From an uncultured Eubacteriales bacterium (GTDB lineage: Bacteria; Bacillota; Clostridia; Oscillospirales; Oscillospiraceae): DNA of 64,000 nt. The stretch lies in assembly GCA_900544765.1 (NCBI GenBank), contig UQWI01000001.1:124001-188000 (forward strand). The letters are read 5' to 3'. Both the position numbers and the translations under genes were made by a program. This document shows, one piece after another, positions 14,733 through 24,228 of the stretch. Below the pieces are notes generated by a model, which worked only from the letters and a program-made list of their open reading frames with translations, searched no databases and was not told the DNA's origin. How positions within the stretch are numbered: position 1 is the first letter of the stretch; each line of letters opens with the position of its first letter.

Positions 14733-16967
14733 ATGTCAAAATCGAGCAACAAATACTGGCCTGTCTCACGTCTCAAGAGCCGTGGCTGGAGCAACGAACA
14801 GATACGTGCCCTCCTCCCTAAACCACGGTACATCCGAAGCGAGGAATTTCCCAACGGCCTGCGCGTCTGGCCAAAGGATGTGGTCATGAAGGCCGAGCGC
14901 GACGCCGGGATACAGCCCCGTCCCACTCAGCCCAAACGCAAGCCCGCCGGTGTGCCCGCTCCCAGCGCCGACTCGGCAGCCGCCGCGCTTAACACCGCCT
15001 GGCTGAACGCCGGTACAGGCTCTTCCGACGCCTGGTCCCTGGCCGCACACTATCACCGCGCGATTATAAAGCGGCTGCCCTCGGCAGTTGTCAGCAAATA
15101 TGTCCAGCCCGCCCAAGTGACCAGCTGGCTGAACGAGTTTCTCTCGCTTGAGAGCAGACCGCGCACCGGCCATCTGCCGGAGCTCTTCAAAAACTTTCTG
15201 CGCGCCTGGGTCTGGTGCTCCACGGACAGCGAACACCCGCTCTATGCGCGCATCTGCGAGCGCTATGTCTCCGTGCTGTACGAGTGCTCCCTGGCCGTAA
15301 CGGACGAATTCAAGACCCAGCAGCCGGAGGCGGACATATCCGCGCTGCTCTCTGCCGAGGGTTTCCCGGAAAAGCTCCTGCTCAGCGACGGTCTGTCCAC
15401 CGTCTGGTCGGTCTGGTATGTGCCGACGGCGATACGCAGCAGCCTGTCGCTGCTCATTGCCCTGAACCCCAAGGACGAGTACCCGGAGGCGCGCGCGATG
15501 CGCCGCCACTTCGTGCTGCACATCGGCGGGACAAACACCGGCAAAACCTACGCGGGCTTCCAGCGCCTAATGAGCGCGCCGACGGGCGTGTACCTCGCCC
15601 CGCTGCGCCTGCTGGCGCTCGAAGCGCAGGAGACCATGCTCGACGCGGGCGTGGATTGCAGCCTCTCCACCGGCGAGGAGGAGGACATAAGCGAGAACGA
15701 CACGCACATGGCCGCGACGGCTGAAAAGCTCTCGCTCGAGCGCTGTTACGATGTCGCCGTCATAGACGAGTGCCAGATGATTTCCGACGCACAGCGCGGC
15801 TACGCCTGGACGCGCGCCATTTTGGGCGTACTGGCTCCCGAAGTGCATCTGTGCGCCGCGCCCGAGGCCAAAAATATCCTGCTGCGCCTGATTGAGAGCT
15901 GCGGCGACACCTACGAGGTAATAGTGCACGAGCGCACGACGCCGCTTTTGTGCATGACGCACACAGTGGACTACACGCGCGTGCAGCCCGGCGACGCGCT
16001 CATCACCTTTTCAAAGGTTGGGGTGCTCAGCGTGGCCGAGGATTTACGCCAGCACGGCAAGGAGCCCGCGATAATCTACGGAGCCCTCCCCTACTCCACA
16101 CGCCGCAAGCAGATGGAGGGCTTCCTTAACGGCGACATGGAGTACATCGTCTCCACAGACGCCATCGGAATGGGCCTGAATTTGCCCATACGCCGCATCA
16201 TCTTCATGGAGACGGAGAAATACGACGGCGTGGAGCGCCGTGATTTAAAGCCCGAGGAGGTCAAGCAGATAGCCGGGCGCGCCGGGCGGATGGGCATGTA
16301 CCCACGCGGCTATGTCGGCGCGACGCAGAATTTAGGCTTCATCCGCACAGCGCTCGAGACGACAATAGCGCCCATACAGTATGCGGTGGTCGGGTTTTCC
16401 GACTTGGTGCTCAAGGTGGACTTCGACTTGCTCGAGGTCCTAACCGAGTGGAACAAGCTGCCGACGGTGGAGCCCTACCGCAAGCTGGACATCTCGCGCT
16501 ACATCACGATAATCACAAAGATGCGCGAGCTCGGCTTCACGCTGACGAAGCAGCAGGAGCTGCGCGCGGCAAACATCCCCTTCGACGAGAACGAGGACGC
16601 TCTCCGGGAGCTGTTTTTCCAGTTCCTGACGCGATGGCAGAAGGGCGAGGAGCTCTCGATGCCCGCGCTGGCCGCTGAAGAACCGACGCTGCCGGAGCTG
16701 GAGCAGTACTACCGTAAGCTGGACCTCTACTTCTCCTTCTCGCGGGCCTTTGACTGCGAGGTGGACGAGGACGCGCTTTACGACACGCGCGAGCGCGTGG
16801 CCGACCAGATAAACGAAATACTGCTGCACCGTCTGCGGAACAACATCCGATTCTGCGCCGTTTGCGGACGGTCCCTGCCGCTGAACCACCACGGGCGGCT
16901 ATGTGACGAGTGTTACCGCCGCGAGCGAAAGCGCAAGGCCAACACCCCGTTCTGGACGAAGAAATAA
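14733..16967 (+). CDS. Suv3-like superfamily 2 RNA helicase with C-terminal zinc motif
   Basis: A 744-residue helicase. Motif I is GGTNTGKT (265-272), followed by YLAPLRLLALEAQE (motif Ia), the DEAD-box equivalent DECQM (345-349), TDAIGMGLNLPIRRIIF (motif V) and QIAGRAGR (512-519, motif VI). The G-T-N-T-G-K-T, A-P-L-R-L-L-A and D-E-x-Q-M combination is characteristic of the mitochondrial Suv3 RNA helicases that feed RNA to exonucleases. Residues 1-250 are an extra N-terminal region I cannot assign. The C-terminus has CAVCGRSLP then CDECYRRER, a four-cysteine zinc knuckle. GGAAAGGAGG precedes the ATG. Single gene; no nuclease partner adjacent. Confidence 0.85.
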   Translation: MSKSSNKYWPVSRLKSRGWSNEQIRALLPKPRYIRSEEFPNGLRVWPKDVVMKAERDAGIQPRPTQPKRKPAGVPAPSADSAAAALNTAWLNAGTGSSDAWSLAAHYHRAIIKRLPSAVVSKYVQPAQVTSWLNEFLSLESRPRTGHLPELFKNFLRAWVWCSTDSEHPLYARICERYVSVLYECSLAVTDEFKTQQPEADISALLSAEGFPEKLLLSDGLSTVWSVWYVPTAIRSSLSLLIALNPKDEYPEARAMRRHFVLHIGGTNTGKTYAGFQRLMSAPTGVYLAPLRLLALEAQETMLDAGVDCSLSTGEEEDISENDTHMAATAEKLSLERCYDVAVIDECQMISDAQRGYAWTRAILGVLAPEVHLCAAPEAKNILLRLIESCGDTYEVIVHERTTPLLCMTHTVDYTRVQPGDALITFSKVGVLSVAEDLRQHGKEPAIIYGALPYSTRRKQMEGFLNGDMEYIVSTDAIGMGLNLPIRRIIFMETEKYDGVERRDLKPEEVKQIAGRAGRMGMYPRGYVGATQNLGFIRTALETTIAPIQYAVVGFSDLVLKVDFDLLEVLTEWNKLPTVEPYRKLDISRYITIITKMRELGFTLTKQQELRAANIPFDENEDALRELFFQFLTRWQKGEELSMPALAAEEPTLPELEQYYRKLDLYFSFSRAFDCEVDEDALYDTRERVADQINEILLHRLRNNIRFCAVCGRSLPLNHHGRLCDECYRRERKRKANTPFWTKK

Positions 16968-16968
16968 C

Positions 16969-16993
16969 CCCCGAAGCTCAAGCCTCGGGGGTT
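16969..16993 (+). terminator. Terminator of the helicase gene
   Basis: CCCCCGA and TCGGGGG pair around a 10-nt loop, followed by TTTGATTTT. Confidence 0.75.
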
Positions 16994-17004
16994 TGATTTT
17001 GCAT

Positions 17005-17042
17005 AAAAAAGCCGCCCAACATGGGGGGATGGGCGGCTTTCC
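17005..17042 (-). terminator. Terminator of the lipoprotein gene at 17.1-18.3 kb
   Basis: AAAGCCGCCC and GGGCGGCTTT form a strong stem; TTTTTTATGC follows on the minus strand. The bases from here to the stop codon at 17118 hold only a GC-rich stretch with no gene. Confidence 0.75.
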
Positions 17043-17117
17043 GGCGCGGCATAAGGGGGGGCGCGCCTTATATGCAAGCACACTTTGGGTGTACATGCCT
17101 AATTCATGTCTGCTGAT

Positions 17118-18290
17118 TCAGGCGGCTTCGCTCAGCACATTCGCGTAATTGTACGAAGCTTCGCCCGTATCCCTATTGAAGGTGCGCCAGATGGCCAGGG
17201 TGCCGTCAATCTGTACGGAAGTGACAGTCTCGTCCCCGGCGGGGACGAGCTCGACAGCCTCGAGGCTGTCGAGGTTGAGCAGGTATAGGCTCGAAGTGCC
17301 GCCAAGGAGCATATTTGCCCCGCTGACTGCGACCTGGCTGATATCCAGCTGCCACACGGCGCTTGACGCGCCCGCGAGGTCAATGTCCGACGCGGAGTTA
17401 TAGACGTCGCGCCATGTGCGTTCAAAGGGGTCGTACACGGCGACGCTCTCGTCGATAACTGCAGCGAGGTAGAAACCGGAGGCGTAAACCGAAGCTATCT
17501 GCGCGCTATCAGAGACCTCGTAGGTCTCGCCGATGGGGATGATGTAGCCGCAGATAATGTAGCCCTCGTCCTCGGTGTGGGCCGCGTAGGCGACGTATTC
17601 TGTACCCATTGCGGGGTATGTGTAGGTGACGCCGCTGTCGAGCGGGGTCTGGGCAATGAGCTCCATCGTGCCTTCGTTGAGGTCGTAGAGCTTTATCGCG
17701 CGCACGAGGCCGCTTTCGGTCTCGGCGACGCCGCTGTAGGATATACGACCGTCCGCATATGCTATGTGCGCCGGAGCCGACACGCTGCCGGGCTCCGAAT
17801 AATCCGTGGCGGCTTCGACGGTGAGCTTTGTGTTCTCCGCCTCGCCGGTTTCCGGCTCAGCAGTGTTCTGGGCGGAAAGCACCCAGGTGGCGGCCATGTC
17901 GTCCAGGCTGTACTGTACCCAGATTACCCAGCCGTCCTCGTAAAAGGCTTCGACCAATCCATCGCTCTCGGGGTTGAGCCCGAGACTGAGCAGCGAAATG
18001 TCGTTCGTGCCGTCGAGAGAAATCTGGCGCACCTCGTCGCCGTAGAGGTAGACGAGCGCCATTTCGCCCTCGTTGTAGCCGATATACTGCCCGCCCATGG
18101 GCAGTGCATCCGGCATGTTCCCTATCTCGAGGCCCGCCTCATCCGGTGTGACGACGCTGACGGAAGCGGCGTCAAGCTTAGAATAGTCGGGTATATCCAA
18201 TTCCTCGCCCGCCTCGCCGGACGAGCTGGCGCCGCAAGCGCTCAAAAGCAGCGCCAGAACAAGCAATAGTGGTATGGCGGCTCTACGCAT
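17118..18290 (-). CDS. Lipoprotein with probable beta-propeller-like repeats
   Basis: A 390-residue secreted lipoprotein. Signal MRRAAIPLLLVLALLLSACG, with the lipidated Cys at position 19. The mature region has repeated short beta units such as YIGYNEGEMALVYLYGDEV, HIAYADGRISYSG and MGTEYVAYAAHTEDEGYIIC, reminiscent of WD/Tol-type propeller blades, but I cannot name the family. The ATG at 18290 is chosen because GGAGGAATCAT precedes it and the signal starts there; the upstream extension is not used. A TGGTAATACC element (18309-18318) lies just before the ribosome site. Confidence 0.8.
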   Translation of the reverse strand: MRRAAIPLLLVLALLLSACGASSSGEAGEELDIPDYSKLDAASVSVVTPDEAGLEIGNMPDALPMGGQYIGYNEGEMALVYLYGDEVRQISLDGTNDISLLSLGLNPESDGLVEAFYEDGWVIWVQYSLDDMAATWVLSAQNTAEPETGEAENTKLTVEAATDYSEPGSVSAPAHIAYADGRISYSGVAETESGLVRAIKLYDLNEGTMELIAQTPLDSGVTYTYPAMGTEYVAYAAHTEDEGYIICGYIIPIGETYEVSDSAQIASVYASGFYLAAVIDESVAVYDPFERTWRDVYNSASDIDLAGASSAVWQLDISQVAVSGANMLLGGTSSLYLLNLDSLEAVELVPAGDETVTSVQIDGTLAIWRTFNRDTGEASYNYANVLSEAA

Positions 18291-18370
18291 ATGATTCCTC
18301 CTTGCCACTGGTAATACCGGAGCTTCTGTAAATAAGACGTAAGCCGCAGCAAAAAGTTTCAAAAGAATTT

Positions 18371-18413
18371 CAAAAACAGGGCCGGAGGCTTCCGGCCCCC
18401 GGCCCTGTCTCTA
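18371..18413 (-). terminator. Terminator of the SLH surface-protein gene
   Basis: On the minus strand ACAGGGCCGG and CCGGCCCTGT form a 10-bp stem followed by TTTTG. Confidence 0.85.
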
Positions 18414-18465
18414 CATTATTTTACGGTCAAACGTGGTAATTGTCAAGCCCTTCGCTCGAAGCTTA

Positions 18466-21441
18466 TCACATCTGGTCGAAGCGCATGAAGATAGCGGCGC
18501 ACTGAGCGCGGGTCGCGGTACCCTGCGGCTCGAGCGTGGTGGAGGTCATGCCCTCGATGATGCCGTTGCCGATAGCCCAGCGCATGGCCTCAACGGCGTA
18601 GCTGGAAATCTTGTCGGCGTCGGTGTAGCGGACGAGACTGGCGGAGCCGTTCTTCTCGCCGGCGTAGCGCCACAGCATGGTGACCATCTGCTCACGGGTG
18701 ACATAGTCGTTCGGGTTGGTGCCGTCGGACACGCCCTCACGCATGGCCCATGCGCGGGCCTCTTCGGCCCAGTCATTGCCGGTGATGGTGGCGCCGTCTA
18801 TGCGGCCGAGGACAGCCCAGAACATGGCGCGGGTCATGCGACCGTCGGGGTTGAAGGTGGTGGCGCTGTCGCCCTCCATCATGCCGTTGGTGTAGACGTA
18901 GAAGACCTCGTCGTAGAACCACTGGTTGCGGTTCACGTCGGTGAAGGGCAGGGATTCGTACCTGAAGGTCGCGGTGATGTAGACGTCGTTACCGGGCATG
19001 ATGAAGCTGTACACGCCGGTGCGGACGAACTTCACGTCAACGCTGTACTGGTTCCTGCTGCCGTAGTAGACATCGAGGTCGTCAAGGACGTAGCCGATAT
19101 CCGGGTCGACGTAGATGTAGACGGTGGCGCCCTTGTCGGCGGAGCTCACGTCGGTGCTCACGTCGCCGTGCTTGATGTCGTCGTCAATGACGATGTTGTA
19201 CTGGCCGTTGCGGAGGATGACGGTGAAGTCGGTATTGCGGGTAATCTGAACGCTCTTACCGGCGGTAAAGACATCGCCGTCGTCACGCTTCCAGCCATCA
19301 ATCTTCTTGCCGTCGTACTGTCCGTTCGGCAGAGTGATGTAGTCGTTCTTCGGTACATCGTAAGTGTCTATAACGTTCTTTTCGTAGATAAGCCTGACTC
19401 TGTAGGTGTTGACACTATTGTCAAGGCAATCAATGCTGTCGCCAACGCCGGCATAGGCCACGGCATCATCGAAGTCAGCGAAATAGGTGTAGCCACGAGA
19501 GCCAGATACGACATAGTCAACAGTGGCGAACTCATTGACGTTGTTCCTAAACGTACCGCCGGTAACGCTGGCATCGCCACTATTCGGCGTATAGCTACCC
19601 TTGCTGTCACTATAGCCAACTATATCAGTGTAAGAACCGCCGCTGATGTTGACATCGGTCTTATCAGTCTTTATCTGGATGTTGTTGTAGGTGCCGCCCC
19701 TCAGATTTACTTTGGAAGCTGTCGTAGTAGTACCGGAATTCTCAACTACCACCGAATATGTATCAGCAAGAGTACCGCTAGTCATGGTAAACTCGGTGGC
19801 GCCATCCTTGGACTCGACGTTGACACCGCCCCAGCCGTTGCCGCTGGTGTAAAGCTTAGTCGCAGTGACTTTAGCCCCACCATTAGCAAGAATTCCATAG
19901 CCGGTAGTATTCTTGCTATTTACATTGTCGAGGGTAACCACACAATTAGTGCCGTAAGCCTGTATGCCATGCCTTGCGACGTCATTGCCATCGATCGTAA
20001 GATCTTCGAATTTAACAGTTGCGTTTACGACATTGAATATCTTGACTTCTTTTTCAGAGCCATCTTTTACGGCTATTTTCTTGCCATTACCATCTATTGT
20101 GACATTGCCATTTATGCTATACAGAGCATTGGTAACATTGGCAAGGTCAACCTCAATGTCCTTCAGCAGGGTGACAGTGCCATTAGCAGGAGCCGCGTTG
20201 ATAGCAGCTTGGAGATTATCAAAAATTTCACCGTTTACAGACGCGACGCCAGAAGTTCCTGTTCCGGATTCGCCGCTAGTGATAGTGGCATTATTCGTAT
20301 AAATAATGCCAGACCCAATACTGCCTATTGTAGCACTAGTTACGCTAACCTTGCCGCTACCAGTGTTGCTGACAGCCCCGGTAACATTAGCACCATCTTT
20401 AATTGTGACTATCGAAGCAGAAGTATTCGATAGGTTACCGGTAATCTTCGCTTTGTCAGATATGGTAACTGATCCAGCTCCACCGGTAATATTGAAATTG
20501 CCGTCAAAACTTCCGCCATTAATCTCTACAGACCCTATACTTTCGACACCAGATGTATTCATAGTAGCGAGAGCATCGCCACCATTTCCAACAAAAGTAC
20601 CGCCATTTATAGTCAGGCTGCCCTGGTCTCTAGCATCGCTAGATTTAATATAACCATTGAGTATAACATTTTTAGCAGTGCCAGCATTAAGAGTAAAGCT
20701 ACCACCGTTTATAACAGCAACGTTATAATTAAGGATAGCGGCTTGAGCTATATTCGTAAAAACTCCATTGTAGACAGTAACATTGCCAAAATCATCATTC
20801 TTCAGCGTGTTAAGGCCACCAGAGAAGGTGCCACCGTTTATAATTAAAGTTGCCGGTTTTTTGGAAGTATTATCGTTGCCATTATACCAACCATTATGCA
20901 ACAGGCTGGAATGTTTTCCGCTAGTACCGCCATTCTTTGTTCCGTCCTGCTGAACAGTAACTCCACTATTAATGGTCATTTCGCCATAGTTTTCAATAGT
21001 ATAATAGGAATTTCCACCACTGTTATCAGCATTTACTCCGGCTTCGTGGCTACGGTCAAATGTACCGCCACTCAAAACAGTAGTACCGTAATTAACAAGT
21101 GCTGCTTTGGTATGGTGCACGTTATCAACGACGCCGGTTTTCGCAGCGCTGCTGTCAATAATAGTAAGCACACCTGTAGCCTGAACCGTAATCGTATTGA
21201 AGTTGCCTGTTGTGTCATTACTAATCTTATGACCATTAAGATCAAGTTTTACAGTAGTACTAACACTTATTGTGCTTGTAACAGTAATGTCACTCCCAAG
21301 TGTAACATTACCGCCGTTATCAATAGCTGTTTGCAATGCATCGGCAGTTGTTACATCGCCCTCATCCGCCAGCGCACTTACTGTTCCCAGCGCAAAGACC
21401 AGGCACACAGCAAGCAGCACTGTCAAAATGCGCTTTTTCAT
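18466..21441 (-). CDS. S-layer-homology surface protein with beta-helix repeats
   Basis: A 991-residue exported protein. Signal peptide MKKRILTVLLAVCLVFALGT with cleavage after SALA. Residues about 30-700 are a Ser/Thr/Asn/Gly-rich series of short repeats (VTINGGTF-, NGGSFDGN-, ISGGSYT-like) typical of a right-handed parallel beta-helix. After a linker come three S-layer homology motifs (FTDVNRNQWFYDEVFYVYTN, WAMREGVSDGTNPNDYVTRE, FTDADKISSYAVEAMRWAIG) that anchor it to wall polymers. GGAGAATCGGT precedes the ATG. The repeat part is clearly AT-richer than the SLH end, suggesting a different evolutionary history. Adhesin or glycan-binding roles are guesses. Confidence 0.92.
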   Translation of the reverse strand: MKKRILTVLLAVCLVFALGTVSALADEGDVTTADALQTAIDNGGNVTLGSDITVTSTISVSTTVKLDLNGHKISNDTTGNFNTITVQATGVLTIIDSSAAKTGVVDNVHHTKAALVNYGTTVLSGGTFDRSHEAGVNADNSGGNSYYTIENYGEMTINSGVTVQQDGTKNGGTSGKHSSLLHNGWYNGNDNTSKKPATLIINGGTFSGGLNTLKNDDFGNVTVYNGVFTNIAQAAILNYNVAVINGGSFTLNAGTAKNVILNGYIKSSDARDQGSLTINGGTFVGNGGDALATMNTSGVESIGSVEINGGSFDGNFNITGGAGSVTISDKAKITGNLSNTSASIVTIKDGANVTGAVSNTGSGKVSVTSATIGSIGSGIIYTNNATITSGESGTGTSGVASVNGEIFDNLQAAINAAPANGTVTLLKDIEVDLANVTNALYSINGNVTIDGNGKKIAVKDGSEKEVKIFNVVNATVKFEDLTIDGNDVARHGIQAYGTNCVVTLDNVNSKNTTGYGILANGGAKVTATKLYTSGNGWGGVNVESKDGATEFTMTSGTLADTYSVVVENSGTTTTASKVNLRGGTYNNIQIKTDKTDVNISGGSYTDIVGYSDSKGSYTPNSGDASVTGGTFRNNVNEFATVDYVVSGSRGYTYFADFDDAVAYAGVGDSIDCLDNSVNTYRVRLIYEKNVIDTYDVPKNDYITLPNGQYDGKKIDGWKRDDGDVFTAGKSVQITRNTDFTVILRNGQYNIVIDDDIKHGDVSTDVSSADKGATVYIYVDPDIGYVLDDLDVYYGSRNQYSVDVKFVRTGVYSFIMPGNDVYITATFRYESLPFTDVNRNQWFYDEVFYVYTNGMMEGDSATTFNPDGRMTRAMFWAVLGRIDGATITGNDWAEEARAWAMREGVSDGTNPNDYVTREQMVTMLWRYAGEKNGSASLVRYTDADKISSYAVEAMRWAIGNGIIEGMTSTTLEPQGTATRAQCAAIFMRFDQM

Positions 21442-21480
21442 ACCGATTCTCCTTTTCGTATTTTTTCTCCAAATGGAAAT

Positions 21481-21519
21481 CACTTCATAGAATTATGAAG
21501 TGAACGGCGCATGCGCCGT
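21481..21519 (-). other. Two hairpins in the 5' leader of the SLH gene
   Basis: CACTTCATA and TATGAAGTG pair (21481-21502), next to a GGCGCATGCGCC palindrome (about 21504-21519). They lie between promoter and start and may stabilise the mRNA or control its translation. Confidence 0.5.
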
Positions 21520-21536
21520 TTGTGGGTTCACCTGCA

Positions 21537-21565
21537 ATACTATCACGAGCGAAGCATAATGTCAA
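21537..21565 (-). promoter_or_regulatory. Promoter of the SLH surface-protein gene
   Basis: On the minus strand, TTGACA (21565-21560), a 17-bp spacer and TAGTAT (21542-21537), giving a leader of about 90 nt. Confidence 0.8.
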
Positions 21566-21610
21566 CGCACGTTTCACCTGGTTTGTATAAATTGTAACAT
21601 GATTGCAACA

Positions 21611-21643
21611 TAAAAGGGCGAGGAGTTATATTTCCTCCTCGCC
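21611..21643 (-). terminator. Terminator overlapping the end of the acyltransferase gene
   Basis: On the minus strand GGCGAGGAG, which encodes the last sense codons, pairs with CTCCTCGCC after the stop, followed by CTTTTA. The stop codon lies in the loop. Confidence 0.75.
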
Positions 21644-22786
21644 GGTCGCCCATTTGTAAAGCTCTACATATTTATTCAGGCAAGCGCCCTCTTTTTGCAG
21701 CAGAAAGCTGCGCTTTCCGCAGGTGAGCTCCATCCTCCGCCCGCCGGACAATATCTCCGGCGGAGTCATTTCGCGGAACACGAAGCTCTCGCCCGCCAGG
21801 CTCAGCCCCTCCGCAGAGCTCGTCAATTCACCGCAGCCAAGCTCCGTCTGCTCGAAGCCCTCGCCTATCTCGTACAGCGTCACGCCGTCCTCATGCGGGA
21901 AATCCCCGCGCTCAAAACGGGCGTGATAATTGCCAAGCTGTACCTGTTCCCAGTCGTACGCCGTGTGCACACGCCCCGTCGGCTCGTGGAAAAAGCCGTA
22001 CTCGTCCATCGTGAGCTCCCAGCCGCAGGAGCACTTCACGCGCTCCTCCGTCGCCGCCAGCGTGTCCAGCCCGCCGCAGGCCGGGCAGGTGTCGTAATAG
22101 CGTATGATATCCCGCACGCCGTGCCGGAACTTGAAGGGCCGCATGTACTTTTCCTGCTCGGCGTAGGCATCGACGTATAAGTCCTCGCGTATGTGGGCGA
22201 GGACTTCGTCCGCGGACATGTCCGCGAGCTCCTCAGGCGTGTACTCGCTCACAATACCGTGCTCAAAGAGCTTGCCGCTGTTCAAATAGTTCTGCCAGCG
22301 CGGCTCGATGAAAAACCCGCCCTTGCTTCGGAAGGTGACAAGCCTGCACCCGAGCTTCTTTGCCAGCTTCGCCGTGGCCGGGGCGATGTATGTGCTGCGG
22401 CCGTTGTGGCTGATGCGCCCCTCGCAGAAGAGCAGCACGCAGTTGCCGCGGCGTATGCGACGCATGATGTCTATGACGCCGCCGGCCTTGCTCGAGCCCT
22501 TCGTGACGGTGATGGGGTCGAACCAGGCCTTGAAGCCCTTACCGAACAGGCCCATCGCCGTCACATGGTCGCTGGAGACGAAGTACATGTGGTTGGATAT
22601 GTGCTCCGCCACGACGAGGAAGTCCAAGTCCGAGGTGTGGTTCGCCAGGATGAGCACCGGCTCGTCATAGCGCTTGGGATGGCGCTCCCAGATGCCGTAG
22701 GCGAAGTACGCCACGACCTTGAAGATAGGCTTGAACAGCGTATATATGCGCCGGTAATACGCGTCCGTGTGCTTGGGCGCGCTCAC
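21626..22786 (-). CDS. PlsC-type acyltransferase with C-terminal zinc ribbon
   Basis: A 386-residue protein. Residues about 1-230 form an acyl-sn-glycerol-3-phosphate acyltransferase domain: the catalytic H-x4-D is HTSDLD (near 49-54) and the acceptor motif is FCEGRISHNGRSTYI. The C-terminal 150 residues are extra: CPACGGLDTLAATEERVKCS followed by CGWEL gives a four-cysteine zinc ribbon. The usual family length is about 200-250, so the extension marks a subfamily; its role is unknown. It starts with GTG and overlaps the stop of the GltS-like gene by 4 nt, so the two are co-translated. Confidence 0.85.
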   Translation of the reverse strand: MSAPKHTDAYYRRIYTLFKPIFKVVAYFAYGIWERHPKRYDEPVLILANHTSDLDFLVVAEHISNHMYFVSSDHVTAMGLFGKGFKAWFDPITVTKGSSKAGGVIDIMRRIRRGNCVLLFCEGRISHNGRSTYIAPATAKLAKKLGCRLVTFRSKGGFFIEPRWQNYLNSGKLFEHGIVSEYTPEELADMSADEVLAHIREDLYVDAYAEQEKYMRPFKFRHGVRDIIRYYDTCPACGGLDTLAATEERVKCSCGWELTMDEYGFFHEPTGRVHTAYDWEQVQLGNYHARFERGDFPHEDGVTLYEIGEGFEQTELGCGELTSSAEGLSLAGESFVFREMTPPEILSGGRRMELTCGKRSFLLQKEGACLNKYVELYKWATGEEEI

Positions 22787-24174
22787 TCTTTCCAGACCTC
22801 CTCGGGCTTGTTCGCATAGCGCTTCTTGAATATCCTGCGGCGGAACAGGAACACGTTATAGCTCAGGAAGAGCACCAGGTACACGCCGAACATGATGAAG
22901 GTGTTCGTCAGGCTCGACGCCGCGAAGCCCAGCGTCAGCAGCAGCGGGGCCAGGAACGCGATGGACGGGATGTTCTGCAGCACTATATTGCTGCTCGCGG
23001 GCGTTACGAAGTCCGGGTCAATTTCGCGCAGCAGCACCATGCCGGTGCTCAGCGTGCCGGTGAGAGTGCCGAAGTTCGTGAGGAAGCTCTCTATCTCGTA
23101 GCCCTTGTAGGTGTACTTCGTCGCCTTGCGGACGTACCAGAAGGTGACCACCGTGCCGACGGCGCAGGTGATGACCAGCAGCCAGATGTTCGCCAGCACG
23201 TCCTCGATGTCTATGGCCATGATGCCCGCGGCTATCATCGCGTCAAACATGGTGCCGCTGATGCGGTCCATCAGGTGGTTGTTGGTGTAATAGCGCTTGA
23301 TGACGTTTTTCTTCTTGAGCGCGGCCATGACGGTCTTGATTATGAAGGCAGCCACGAGCGCCCAGAGGAAGTTCAGGCCCCATGCCAGGTCGCCTATAGC
23401 CTGGATAGGAACGGCGGCCAGCAGGCGCATGATGCCGTAAGCGCCCGCGTAGGCCAGCGCTACGAGGCAAATCTGTATGGTCAGCTTGTCGACGCTCTCG
23501 CTGTTGGGTATCTCGTTCGGGTCCTCGATTATTACGCGGTCCTTCTCGGCGGCGAGGGCGCGGCGGGGTTTGACCAGGCCCTTGCGCGTGGCGATATTGA
23601 GGTAAATGACGCCGATAACGCTGCCGACGATGAATCCGATGGCCGCAACGGCCAGGCCGAAGTTAGAGCCGCCTACGAAGCCGTAGTTGGCTTCAAAGTT
23701 GCTGCCCCAGCTGAGCGCGCTGCCCGTGCTCTGTCCGAAGCCCATCGGCAGGATGAGACCCGCAGCATAGAACTTCCCGGCCGCGTAGAAGAATACGATG
23801 GATATCACGAGGCCTATAAGCGCCTGTATCATGTAGCCGCCGGCCATGATGGCTCCAGACTCCACAACCTTTACGGTGGAGACCTTCTTCTCCTCCTGAG
23901 CGGTCTTGAGCGCCATCGCGGCGAAGCCCAGGCCCAGGCAGTGGTAGGTGATTATCTCCATCGTGGCGTTGTCCACCATCGGCGTAAGCGCCGGTATCTG
24001 CTTCAGGATAAGCACCAGGAATCCGCCTATAATAGCGGCGGGTATGTACAGTTTCTTCAGGAACGGGACCTTCGTCCTCAGGACGTTTCCCAGCAGGATG
24101 GCGATGAACAGTATCGCCATCTGCCCCATAAATGTCCAGACATAGGCGTCCGAAAATACGACGGTTTCGGGCAT
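22783..24174 (-). CDS. Sodium/glutamate symporter family protein (GltS-like)
   Basis: A 463-residue membrane carrier with about 11-12 hydrophobic segments. Family marks include LGNVLRTKVPFLKKLYIPAA, LPMGFGQSTGSALSWGSNFE and FLTNFGTLTGTLSTGMVLLR, the two inverted-repeat pore regions of GltS (PF03616). Members take up glutamate or other dicarboxylates with sodium. The protein is longer than E. coli GltS (about 400) because of a cytoplasmic loop with a charged stretch (AAEKDRVIIEDPNEIP). First gene of a two-gene unit with the acyltransferase. Substrate not certain. Confidence 0.88.
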   Translation of the reverse strand: MPETVVFSDAYVWTFMGQMAILFIAILLGNVLRTKVPFLKKLYIPAAIIGGFLVLILKQIPALTPMVDNATMEIITYHCLGLGFAAMALKTAQEEKKVSTVKVVESGAIMAGGYMIQALIGLVISIVFFYAAGKFYAAGLILPMGFGQSTGSALSWGSNFEANYGFVGGSNFGLAVAAIGFIVGSVIGVIYLNIATRKGLVKPRRALAAEKDRVIIEDPNEIPNSESVDKLTIQICLVALAYAGAYGIMRLLAAVPIQAIGDLAWGLNFLWALVAAFIIKTVMAALKKKNVIKRYYTNNHLMDRISGTMFDAMIAAGIMAIDIEDVLANIWLLVITCAVGTVVTFWYVRKATKYTYKGYEIESFLTNFGTLTGTLSTGMVLLREIDPDFVTPASSNIVLQNIPSIAFLAPLLLTLGFAASSLTNTFIMFGVYLVLFLSYNVFLFRRRIFKKRYANKPEEVWKE

Positions 24175-24228
24175 ATATCTACTCTCCTCCCTGCGCAGCC
24201 AGATATGCGCACATTTCTACGAACATAG

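Noticed and set aside
18433..20433. Open frame of about 670 codons on the plus strand
   Set aside because: Antisense to the SLH/beta-helix gene; the repeat codons keep the opposite frame open. No signal or motif.
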